Position numbers and translations under genes: made by a program
Notes under the pieces: model-generated
Told to the model about the DNA's origin: nothing
Seen by the model: only the letters and a program-made list of their open reading frames with translations
The model's database searches: none
NCBI GenBank assembly: GCA_964596835.1
Contig: CAZQVV010000124.1
Coordinates: 1 to 7,778, forward strand
Direction of reading: 5' to 3'
DNA: 7,778 nt
DNA from: JAADGZ01 sp964596835
GTDB lineage: Bacteria > Pseudomonadota > Gammaproteobacteria > UBA6429 > Thiohalophilaceae
In this document: piece by piece, positions 1 to 5,492 of the stretch
Layout of the letters: each line of letters begins with the position of its first letter
Numbering within the stretch: position 1 is the stretch's first letter

Positions 1-24
1 TGTCGAAGGAAGCCTGTCGAAGGA
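1..24. repeat. Short direct repeat, probable end of a dispersed repeat
   Basis: The decamer TGTCGAAGGA occurs at 1-10 and again at 15-24, separated by AGCC. The string CCTGTCGAAGGAC, or its complement, is a motif I recall from dispersed intergenic repeats in many proteobacteria. The element lies just past the 3' end of the DUF971 gene and is cut by the window edge, so its extent and family cannot be fixed here. Confidence 0.35.
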
Positions 25-57
25 CTTTCCGGAGTGGGCGGGTACTGGAACAGCCAT

Positions 58-438
58 TTAGTTGCTCAGATGTTGCGGTTCGGGCCGTTCGTGTCCGGCA
101 GCTTTGAGCCTGTTAAGATATTCCGGCCAGCGTGTGTCGAAGTTCTTGCCCAGCTCATACAGGGTTTGCCATGAATAGAGGCCGGTGTCGTGGTTGTCAT
201 CAAAAAATAGTTGTACGGCATAATTGCCGACCTGCTCTATTTTGGTGATGTTGACGTCCTGTTTGCCGATTTGCAACACTCCCTGTCCGGGGCCATGACC
301 CTGAACTTCGGCGGAAGGTGAGAAAACGCGCAGGTATTCGGTGGGCAAGTTGAAATGGCTGCCATCGTTAAAGGCTATTTCCAGTATGTGCGAGACTTTA
401 TGGAAATTGATATCGGTAGGTTTGGGTGTGTCAGACAT
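58..438 (-). CDS. DUF971 (GBBH-like N-terminal domain) protein
   Basis: A 126-residue protein that is essentially one DUF971 domain, the fold also found at the N terminus of gamma-butyrobetaine hydroxylases. Recognisable family stretches are FNDGSHFNLPTEYLRVFSPS (about 24-43), the motif EVQGHGPGQG (44-53), VGNYAVQLFFDDNHDTGLYSW (about 70-90) and a C-terminal WPEYLNRL. There is no signal peptide or membrane segment, so it should be cytoplasmic. Its biochemical role is not established. DUF971 also occurs at the C terminus of Mrp/HCF101-type Fe-S carrier proteins, which hints at a metal or Fe-S role, but that is inference. It starts at an ATG with AAGAG seven bases upstream (446-450). It follows hslU by 93 bp on the same strand, an order I recall from Pseudomonas (hslV, hslU, a DUF971 gene, then phaC). 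Co-transcription with hslVU is likely but not proven. Confidence 0.9.
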   Translation of the reverse strand: MSDTPKPTDINFHKVSHILEIAFNDGSHFNLPTEYLRVFSPSAEVQGHGPGQGVLQIGKQDVNITKIEQVGNYAVQLFFDDNHDTGLYSWQTLYELGKNFDTRWPEYLNRLKAAGHERPEPQHLSN

Positions 439-531
439 GTTTTATCTCTTTAAAAAATAGGGACAAGGGGAAAGATACAAGATAAAAGGGGGAGTCATTT
501 GTATTCTGCACCTTTTCTCTTTTCCTGGGTT

Positions 532-1875
532 TTATAATATGTAACGACTCAGATCTTCATCCTCTGCCAGTTCACCGAGGTTTTTGTTGACATACTCGGC
601 GTTGATTTGAACGGATTCGCCGGACATATCCGGTGCGCGGAAAGAGATATCTTCCAGTAGACGTTCAATAATGGTGTGCAGGCGGCGCGCACCGATATTT
701 TCCGTTTTTTCATTCACCTGCCAGGCAATGTCGGCCATGCGTTTGACGCCGTCCTCGGTGAATTCGATCTTGACCTTTTCGGCCTGCATCAGCGCACTGT
801 ACTGCATGGTCAGTGATGCATCGGGCTCAGTGAGAATACGGACGAAGTCTTCTGCACTCAGGGCTTCCAGTTCGACCCGGATGGGAAAACGTCCCTGCAG
901 TTCCGGGATCAAATCAGACGGTTTGGCGACATGGAAGGCGCCGGAGGCGATGAACAGAATGTGGTCGGTTTTGATCATGCCGTGCCGGGTCGTCACGGTG
1001 GAGCCTTCCACCAACGGCAGCAGATCGCGCTGGACGCCTTCGCGGGAAACATCGACGCCGCTGCCGGACTCGCCGCGCCTGGCTATTTTGTCCATTTCAT
1101 CCAGGAAGACGATGCCGTTCTGCTCGACATTAATGCGCGCCTGTTCCTTGATGTCCTCGTTATCAATCAGTTTTGCCGCCTCCTCCTCGATAAGATGCTT
1201 CATGGCCTGGTGGATGGGCAACTTGCGCTTGCTGGATCGGGTGTTGCCCAGGTTCTGGAACATGCCCTGCAGCTGGTTGGTCATTTCCTCCATGCCGGGC
1301 GGAGCCATAATTTCTACGCCGACGGAGGGTGCGCTGAGTTCGACTTCAATTTCCTTGTCATTCAGATCGCCTTCGCGCAGTTTCTTGCGAAATTTCTGCC
1401 GGGTGGTGTTTTCCTTCTCCTCGGCTGGCGGCGTATCGTCGTCGGGACCAAAACCGCGTGCTGGTGGCAGCAGAATATCCAGAATGCGTTCTTCGGCGGC
1501 ATCCTCGGCACGATGGCGGACTTTCGTCATGCCTTGTTCGCGGGTCATCTTAAAGGAAATATCAGCCAGATCGCGAATAATGGAATCCACATCACGCCCG
1601 ACATAACCGACTTCGGTAAACTTGGTCGCTTCAACCTTGAGGAAAGGCGCATTGGCCAGTCTGGCCAGGCGGCGGGCGATTTCGGTTTTCCCCACGCCGG
1701 TGGGGCCGATCATAAGAATATTCTTGGGGGTGATTTCGTTGCGCAGATTTTCATCCACCTGGCTGCGCCGCCAGCGGTTGCGCAGGGCAATGGCGACGGC
1801 GCGCTTGGCGCTGGCCTGGCCAACGATATGCTTGTCCAGCTGTTGAACGATTTCTCGGGGTGTCATTTGTGGCAT
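532..1875 (-). CDS. hslU: ATP-dependent protease ATPase subunit HslU (ClpY)
   Basis: HslU is the AAA+ unfoldase that feeds substrates into the HslV peptidase; the complex is cytoplasmic and usually heat-inducible. The 447-residue length is close to E. coli HslU (443). Visible in order: the N-terminal MTPREIVQQLDKHIVGQ; Walker A GPTGVGKT (57-64); the substrate-gripping pore loop GYVG (90-93); a charged, variable I domain from about 110 to 240; Walker B IVFLDE (255-260); a sensor-1 region ASGAF (310-314); the arginine-finger region ELQGRFPIR (325-333); sensor-2 GARRL (395-399); and the C-terminal tail DLSRYIL, which in this family docks into HslV. All catalytic motifs are intact. I chose the ATG at 1875 rather than the ATG three codons later because homologues begin MSxMTPREIV, and an AGGA lies 12 bases upstream of it. 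The start is 23 bp after the hslV stop, typical of an operon. Confidence 0.98.
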   Translation of the reverse strand: MPQMTPREIVQQLDKHIVGQASAKRAVAIALRNRWRRSQVDENLRNEITPKNILMIGPTGVGKTEIARRLARLANAPFLKVEATKFTEVGYVGRDVDSIIRDLADISFKMTREQGMTKVRHRAEDAAEERILDILLPPARGFGPDDDTPPAEEKENTTRQKFRKKLREGDLNDKEIEVELSAPSVGVEIMAPPGMEEMTNQLQGMFQNLGNTRSSKRKLPIHQAMKHLIEEEAAKLIDNEDIKEQARINVEQNGIVFLDEMDKIARRGESGSGVDVSREGVQRDLLPLVEGSTVTTRHGMIKTDHILFIASGAFHVAKPSDLIPELQGRFPIRVELEALSAEDFVRILTEPDASLTMQYSALMQAEKVKIEFTEDGVKRMADIAWQVNEKTENIGARRLHTIIERLLEDISFRAPDMSGESVQINAEYVNKNLGELAEDEDLSRYIL

Positions 1876-1898
1876 GGGTGGGCGATTTCCTGGAGTGG

Positions 1899-2432
1899 TT
1901 AGAGTTCTTCGAATACCAGATTGCGATTGGTATAAATGCAGACATCGGCGGCAATATTCAAGGCCTTCTCGGTAATTTCACGGGCGCTGAGCTCGGTGTT
2001 TTCCAGCAGGGCGCGGGCGGCGGACTGGGCGAAAGGACCCCCGGAACCGATGGCCATCAAGCTTTGCTCTGGCTCGATGACATCGCCGTTGCCGGAAATA
2101 ATCAGCGAGGCTTCGCTATCCGCTACAGCCAGCAAGGCTTCCAGTCGGCGCAGGGTACGGTCGGTGCGCCAGTCCCTGGCCATTTCCACAGCGGCGCGCA
2201 CCAGTTTGCCGGCGTGTTTTTCCAGTTTCTGTTCGAAATATTCAAACAGGGTAAAGGCATCGGCGGTACCGCCGGCAAATCCGGCGATGACCTTGTCGTG
2301 ATACAGGCGGCGCACCTTGCGGGCATTGCCTTTCATTACAGTGTTGCCCAGTGTGACCTGACCATCCGCGCCGATGACGACGTGGTCTCCGCGACGAACG
2401 GAAAGGACAGTGGTGCCTCGATATTGATCCAC
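1899..2432 (-). CDS. hslV: ATP-dependent protease peptidase subunit HslV (ClpQ)
   Basis: HslV is the proteasome-like N-terminal-threonine peptidase that forms a double hexameric ring capped by HslU. From the GTG start the protein has 177 residues and begins MDQYRG followed by TTVLSVRR. In the family the short leader is removed to expose the catalytic Thr, here Thr7. In mature numbering Asp17 and Lys33, the expected active-site partners, correspond to Asp23 and Lys39 and are present. Also visible are the block IAGFAGGTADAFTLFEYFE, the GSGG loop in AIGSGGPFAQSAARALL, and the ending YTNRNLVFEEL. The open frame continues upstream to 2663, but that part is intergenic repeat sequence with no family similarity. 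CAGGAG six bases before the GTG fixes the start. It is the first gene of the hslVU pair. Confidence 0.96.
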   Translation of the reverse strand: MDQYRGTTVLSVRRGDHVVIGADGQVTLGNTVMKGNARKVRRLYHDKVIAGFAGGTADAFTLFEYFEQKLEKHAGKLVRAAVEMARDWRTDRTLRRLEALLAVADSEASLIISGNGDVIEPEQSLMAIGSGGPFAQSAARALLENTELSAREITEKALNIAADVCIYTNRNLVFEEL

Positions 2433-2444
2433 ATTGTTCTCCTG
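2430..2444 (-). promoter_or_regulatory. Ribosome binding site and GTG start of hslV
   Basis: Read on the minus strand, CAGGAG (2444-2439) lies six bases before GTG (2432-2430). The nearby ATG triplets are out of frame. The site places the N terminus six residues before the catalytic threonine, as in HslV proteins with a short leader. Confidence 0.8.
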
Positions 2445-2465
2445 AGCATTGGGTTTTGGTGAGGG

Positions 2466-2471
2466 ATTGTA
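2466..2471 (-). promoter_or_regulatory. Candidate -10 element for hslVU
   Basis: On the minus strand TACAAT matches the sigma-70 -10 consensus at five of six positions and would start transcription about 27 bases before the hslV GTG. No good -35 hexamer lies 16-18 bases upstream; the region there is T-rich (about TTTTCT). I looked for the heat-shock sigma-32 pattern (CTTGAA with a downstream CCCCAT) between hslV and the mlaC-like gene and did not find a convincing one. Treat this as a weak candidate. Confidence 0.25.
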
Positions 2472-2560
2472 CCGCAAAGCCCCGCAATAGAAAAAAGAGA
2501 TAGAAAAAGTGACATATCGCCGGATTAATCTCTTTAGGTTTAATCCCCCGCTGCTTGCAG

Positions 2561-2659
2561 CGAAAAACAGTAGGATGGGTAGAACAAAGCGAAAAACAGT
2601 AGGATGGGTAGAGCGAAGCGAAAAATAGTAGGATGGGTAGAGCGAAGCGAAACCCATCA
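2561..2659 (+). repeat. REP-like palindromic repeat in a 29-bp tandem array
   Basis: Three consecutive 29-bp units (2561-2589, 2590-2618, 2619-2647) each contain GTAGGATGGGTAGA, and the array ends in GAAACCCATCA. Only the last unit is a complete element: foot GTAG (2628-2631), outer stem GATGGGT (2632-2638) with ACCCATC (2652-2658), and an inner mini-hairpin GCGAAGC (2642-2648). Units 1 and 2 lack the closing ACCCATC arm and carry AAACAG in its place, so they look like partial copies made by slippage or nested insertion. Unit 1 is more diverged, with ACAAAGC in place of GCGAAGC. The array lies between hslV and the mlaC-like gene. The same family recurs at 6200-6282. Confidence 0.85.
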
Positions 2660-2683
2660 GCATGGTATAGCTTAATACCCTGT

Positions 2684-2714
2684 CCGCCTGCGGCGGGGTT
2701 GTTTATTCCGCCGC
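2684..2714. terminator. GC-rich stem-loop downstream of the mlaC-like gene
   Basis: CCGCC-TGC-GGCGG (2684-2696) forms a perfect 5-bp hairpin. Alternatively GCGGCGG (2690-2696) pairs with CCGCCGC (2708-2714) in a 7-bp stem with an 11-base loop. The structure begins a few bases past the stop codon of the mlaC-like gene and could end its transcript or protect the 3' end. In the minus-strand reading no U-run follows the hairpin, so it is not a textbook intrinsic terminator. Read on the plus strand it is followed by a T-rich stretch (GTTGTTTATT), but there is no plus-strand gene before it. Confidence 0.3.
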
Positions 2715-2719
2715 CGGTT

Positions 2720-3400
2720 TTACGGGGTTGGTGAGATCTGAGCCGCCCGGACTTTTACCGCATGGAGCAGGGCATGGTTGTGTTTTTCGATAGATTCAAT
2801 GAAGTGTTCCAGGCCCTTTCGCCGGATTTCACTGGCGAAGCTCGTGCGGTAGGTGCTGATGACGCTGATTCCGGCCACGGCTACGTCATACACCTTCCAG
2901 CCTTTTCCCGTGTGACGCATACGATAGCTCAGGGCGACTTTCTCTCCTCGGGGGGGGTGTATCTCGGCGTGGACGGTGAGCCGTTTCTGTGCCAGGGAGG
3001 TGCGCAGGGGCAGAAAGGTAATGAAGTTGGCGTTGATGGCATGATCGGTCAGGTATTCAGCCAGTGCTGACGAATAGAATCGTATCAGCAATGTGCGAAA
3101 AGCGCGGATGAAACGCAGTTTCTGGTGTTGGCTGGCTCCCCGCCAATACTTGCCCAGCACCATGCGAGAGGAGGCGATAATATCGATATGCGGCAGCAGG
3201 ATGTTTTTAATCAGACCGTAGAGAACCCGGTGATCTCGCTGAATCGCCTGGTGTTGATTCTGCAGGGCGCTGATCATGTCCCGGGTGGTGGCTTCCAGCA
3301 TTTTGTCGGGCGCCATGTCGGCAAGGGTAAGCTTTGACAGCAGGCTTAGCAGCAGGAGAAGTACGACGGCGTTAATGTGTGGCAAGGGCTTTTCTGACAT
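2720..3400 (-). CDS. MlaC/Ttg2D-family periplasmic phospholipid-binding protein
   Basis: A 226-residue secreted protein of the MlaC (Tol_Tol_Ttg2) family. In the Mla system MlaC carries phospholipid between the outer-membrane lipoprotein MlaA and the inner-membrane MlaFEDB transporter. The N terminus is a signal peptide with hydrophobic core AVVLLLLLSLL (11-21) and a probable cleavage after Ala27 (TLA-D). Family hallmarks are HIDIIASSRMVLGKYWRGAS (71-90) with the following helix FIRAFRTLLIRFYSSALAEY (97-116), and the C-terminal GWKVYDVAVAGISVISTYRT (167-186) continuing to SFASEI. The length is typical. No other mla genes are adjacent: upstream is the divergent hemB and downstream is hslV, so this is an isolated copy and may not be the main MlaC. 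No clear Shine-Dalgarno precedes the ATG at 3400; the start was chosen because it supplies the signal peptide. A run of eight identical bases lies within the gene (2950-2957). Confidence 0.88.
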   Translation of the reverse strand: MSEKPLPHINAVVLLLLLSLLSKLTLADMAPDKMLEATTRDMISALQNQHQAIQRDHRVLYGLIKNILLPHIDIIASSRMVLGKYWRGASQHQKLRFIRAFRTLLIRFYSSALAEYLTDHAINANFITFLPLRTSLAQKRLTVHAEIHPPRGEKVALSYRMRHTGKGWKVYDVAVAGISVISTYRTSFASEIRRKGLEHFIESIEKHNHALLHAVKVRAAQISPTP

Positions 3401-3421
3401 GGGGCAGGCCGTTTATTTCAT

Positions 3422-3451
3422 TTATCAATTAAAGTATGCTGAGACTATGAT
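3422..3451 (+). promoter_or_regulatory. Candidate sigma-70 promoter of hemB
   Basis: TTATCA (3422-3427, four of six matches to TTGACA) and TATGAT (3446-3451, five of six matches to TATAAT) are separated by 18 bases. Transcription would start near 3458, giving a leader of about 35 bases. AGACTA (3442-3447) and TAGTCT (3459-3464) form a 6-bp inverted repeat that spans the -10 and the predicted start, a possible operator or chance. The shared AT-rich stretch 3401-3492 must also hold the promoter of the divergent mlaC-like gene, which I cannot place. Confidence 0.35.
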
Positions 3452-3478
3452 CTAATTTTAGTCTATCTCTCTAATTTG

Positions 3479-3495
3479 CAGGAGTAAATACCTTG
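3479..3495 (+). promoter_or_regulatory. Ribosome binding site and TTG start of hemB
   Basis: CAGGAG (3479-3484) stands eight bases before TTG (3493-3495), a strong site in front of a weak start codon. The next in-frame ATG codons are 16 and 19 codons in, inside the family-conserved arginine-rich start (RIRMRRMRRDEF), and have no comparable site, so TTG is preferred. Confidence 0.7.
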
Positions 3496-4512
3496 ACTGC
3501 ATCCGATACCAGCCGGGGCCGGTTTTCCCGGATCCGTATGCGGCGTATGCGCCGCGATGAATTTTCTCGCCGTCTGATGCGTGAATCCTGTCTCAGCGTG
3601 GATGATCTTATTTACCCCCTGTTTGTGCTGGAAGGTCAGCAGCAGCGTGCCCCGGTATCTTCGATGCCGGGTGTGGAGCGGGTGAGCATTGATGAGTTGT
3701 TGATCGAGGCTGAACAATTGGTGGCGCTGGGCGTGCCTGCGATTGCCCTGTTTCCGGTGACACCGGCCGAAGTGAAAACGGAGGATGCGCGTGAAGCCTT
3801 TAATCCGGTGGGACTGGCGCAACGCGCCGTACGAGCGGTGAAAGAAAGTTTTCCCGAACTGGGGGTGATCACCGATGTTGCCCTGGATCCCTTCACGACC
3901 CACGGCCAGGATGGCCTGATTGATGCGTCCGGTTATGTGCTGAACGATGAAACGGTCGAGGTGCTGGTGAAGCAGGCGCTCTCGCACGCCGGGGCCGGGG
4001 CCGATATCGTTGCGCCTTCAGATATGATGGACGGGCGTATCGCCCGCATACGCGATGCCCTTGAAGCGGCGGGGCACATCCACACCCGCATTCTGGCCTA
4101 CTCAGCTAAATATGCCTCCAGTTTTTACGGCCCCTTCCGTGATGCCGTCGGATCGGCCACCCACCTCGGTGGCGGCAATAAATACAGTTATCAGATGGAT
4201 CCGGCCAACAGCGACGAAGCCCTGTGGGAAGTCGGCCTGGATCTGGACGAAGGCGCGGATATGATCATGGTCAAACCGGGGATGCCCTATCTCGACATCC
4301 TGCGACGGGTAAAAGATCAATACGCGGCGCCTACCTACGCCTATCAGGTCAGCGGTGAATACGCCATGATCATGGCCGCCGCGCAGAATGGCTGGCTGGA
4401 TGAGAAAGCCGTGATCATGGAATCTTTGCTCGCCTTCAAACGCGCCGGCGCAGACGGCATTCTCACCTATTTCGCTAAACGGGTAGCCGAGTGGTTGCAG
4501 GAGCAAGGCTGA
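3493..4512 (+). CDS. hemB: Porphobilinogen synthase (delta-aminolevulinic acid dehydratase), Mg-type
   Basis: HemB condenses two 5-aminolevulinate molecules into porphobilinogen, the second common step of haem and tetrapyrrole synthesis, in the cytoplasm. The protein is 339 residues, the usual size, and the whole TIM-barrel is recognisable. The two Schiff-base lysines are Lys206 in AYSAKYASSFYGPFRDA and Lys261 in MIMVKPGMPYLD. The metal loop reads DVALDPFTTHGQDG (128-141), with Ala130, Asp132 and Asp140 where zinc enzymes have three cysteines. This is the Pseudomonas-type, zinc-independent, magnesium-stimulated enzyme. The N-terminal RRMRRDEFSRRLMRES arm, which contributes to octamer assembly in the family, is present. 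It starts at TTG (see the ribosome binding site). It is divergent from the mlaC-like gene, and aroE follows on the same strand after 128 bp containing an inverted repeat, so read-through into aroE is possible but uncertain. Confidence 0.97.
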   Translation: MTASDTSRGRFSRIRMRRMRRDEFSRRLMRESCLSVDDLIYPLFVLEGQQQRAPVSSMPGVERVSIDELLIEAEQLVALGVPAIALFPVTPAEVKTEDAREAFNPVGLAQRAVRAVKESFPELGVITDVALDPFTTHGQDGLIDASGYVLNDETVEVLVKQALSHAGAGADIVAPSDMMDGRIARIRDALEAAGHIHTRILAYSAKYASSFYGPFRDAVGSATHLGGGNKYSYQMDPANSDEALWEVGLDLDEGADMIMVKPGMPYLDILRRVKDQYAAPTYAYQVSGEYAMIMAAAQNGWLDEKAVIMESLLAFKRAGADGILTYFAKRVAEWLQEQG

Positions 4513-4521
4513 CACACCGCG

Positions 4522-4614
4522 ATTAAACGCAAAGAACGCGGAGGCGCAGAGTCGCAAAGAAAAATAGGATGAAAACCCTCGGCGTCTTTGCGCCTCCGCG
4601 CGCTCCGCGTTAAT
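4522..4614. repeat. Large imperfect inverted repeat between hemB and aroE
   Basis: The two arms, 4522-4560 and about 4584-4614, are imperfect reverse complements. The longest exact match is CGCGGAGGCGCA (4537-4548) against TGCGCCTCCGCG (4589-4600), and the outer ends ATTAAACGC and GCGTTAAT also match. Each arm is made of 8-9 nt blocks carrying a CGC or GCG core (ACGCAAAG, ACGCGGAG, GCGCAGAG, TCGCAAAG). The right arm has one block fewer. In one minus-strand frame it reads like NAERAEAQRRR...SLRLCASAFFAFN, a peptide pattern I recall from wrongly annotated small ORFs in many genomes, so this is probably a member of a widespread intergenic repeat family. It could fold as a terminator-like or processing structure after hemB, but there is no T-run. 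Confidence 0.75.
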
Positions 4615-4640
4615 CATCCATAGTTTATTCAGAGACAAAG

Positions 4641-5492
4641 ATGACAGATATTTTTGATTTTTCCCCGAAAGTGGATGACTACGCGGTGATGGGTAATCCC
4701 ATCGGCCACAGCAAGTCACCGCTGATTCATGCGCAGTTCGCGCAGCAAACCCAACAGGCGATCAACTATACCGCCATTCATGTTGATCTCGGCGGCTTCG
4801 AACAGGCGGTGGGTAATTTTGTCGCCAGTGGCGGCAAAGGCCTGAACGTTACGGTGCCTTTTAAACAGGAAGCCTGGGCGCTGGCCGATGAGCGCAGTGA
4901 ACGCGCCGAGCGTGCCGGGGCGGTGAATACGCTTATCTTTAAAGATAAAAAAATGATTGGTGACAATACCGACGGCATCGGACTGGTGCGGGATCTGCTT
5001 GAGAATAAAAAACTGGATCTGCAAGGCAGACGCATTTTATTGATGGGGGCGGGCGGTGCGGCACGCGGCGTGCTGTTGCCTCTGCTCATCCTGCAACCGG
5101 CGCGGTTGCTTATCGTTAATCGCACGGCAGAAAAAGCAAAAGACCTGGCCGATGCTTTTGCCGACATGGGTAAGGTCACAGGCTGCGGATATGAGGTCCT
5201 GGCCGGGCAGTCGTTTGATCTCATTATCAATGCCACCGCCGCAAGTTTACAGGGTGAGATGCCGCCCTTGCCGGAGGATGGCCTCATTGCCGCTGGCGGT
5301 GCCTGTTACGATATGATGTATGGCGGTGAGCCGACGGTGTTTATGAACTGGTGTCAGCAAGAGGGGACAAACAGGGTTTATGACGGTCTGGGCATGCTGG
5401 TGGAGCAGGCGGCGGAATCCTTTTACCTCTGGCGCGGCGTCAGGCCGCACACGACCGAAGTGATTAACTCGCTGCATCAGGAAATAAAATAA
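4641..5492 (+). CDS. aroE: Shikimate dehydrogenase (NADP+), AroE
   Basis: AroE reduces 3-dehydroshikimate to shikimate with NADPH, the fourth step of the shikimate pathway to aromatic amino acids, folate and quinones; it is cytoplasmic. The 283-residue protein has the two expected domains. In the substrate domain: GNPIGHSKSP (18-27) with the shikimate-binding serines, NVTVPFK with catalytic Lys75, the AVNT loop with Asn96, and DNTDG with catalytic Asp111. In the NADP domain: the glycine-rich GAGGAARG (136-143), NRT (160-162, the NADP 2'-phosphate site in AroE), NATAAS (198-202 region, where most homologues have NATSxG or NATSAS) and the closing GLGMLVEQA (249-257). The ATG at 4641 has only a weak upstream AGAGA (4631-4635); Met17 is an alternative start but would leave a very short N terminus. 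The 3' end overlaps the convergent glycosylase gene by 16 bp. Confidence 0.97.
   Translation: MTDIFDFSPKVDDYAVMGNPIGHSKSPLIHAQFAQQTQQAINYTAIHVDLGGFEQAVGNFVASGGKGLNVTVPFKQEAWALADERSERAERAGAVNTLIFKDKKMIGDNTDGIGLVRDLLENKKLDLQGRRILLMGAGGAARGVLLPLLILQPARLLIVNRTAEKAKDLADAFADMGKVTGCGYEVLAGQSFDLIINATAASLQGEMPPLPEDGLIAAGGACYDMMYGGEPTVFMNWCQQEGTNRVYDGLGMLVEQAAESFYLWRGVRPHTTEVINSLHQEIK

Noticed and set aside
439..531. Terminator between hslU and the DUF971 gene
   Set aside because: The stretch is purine- and pyrimidine-rich, but the only pairing seen (AAAAGG with CCTTTT) is short with a large loop, so no terminator is called.
671..1902. Long open frames of 311 and 323 codons on the plus strand
   Set aside because: They are antisense to the fully conserved hslU and have no recognisable domain; they follow from its codon bias.
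2561..2647. Possible CRISPR array, because of regularly spaced 29-bp repeats
   Set aside because: The units abut with no unique spacers, and the repeat matches a palindromic element present elsewhere in the window. No cas genes are nearby.
2433..2663. N-terminal extension of HslV by 77 residues from an upstream ATG
   Set aside because: The extension is translated REP-like repeat with no family similarity, and the GTG at 2432 has a well-placed ribosome binding site directly before the conserved leader and catalytic threonine.
3463..3987. A 174-codon minus-strand frame opposite hemB
   Set aside because: It is a shadow of the conserved hemB reading frame, with low-complexity His- and Arg-rich content and no family similarity.
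4102..4719. A 205-codon minus-strand frame spanning the end of hemB, the inverted repeat and the start of aroE
   Set aside because: It is antisense to two solid genes, and its middle is translated intergenic repeat (NAERAEAQRRR pattern), a known annotation artefact.
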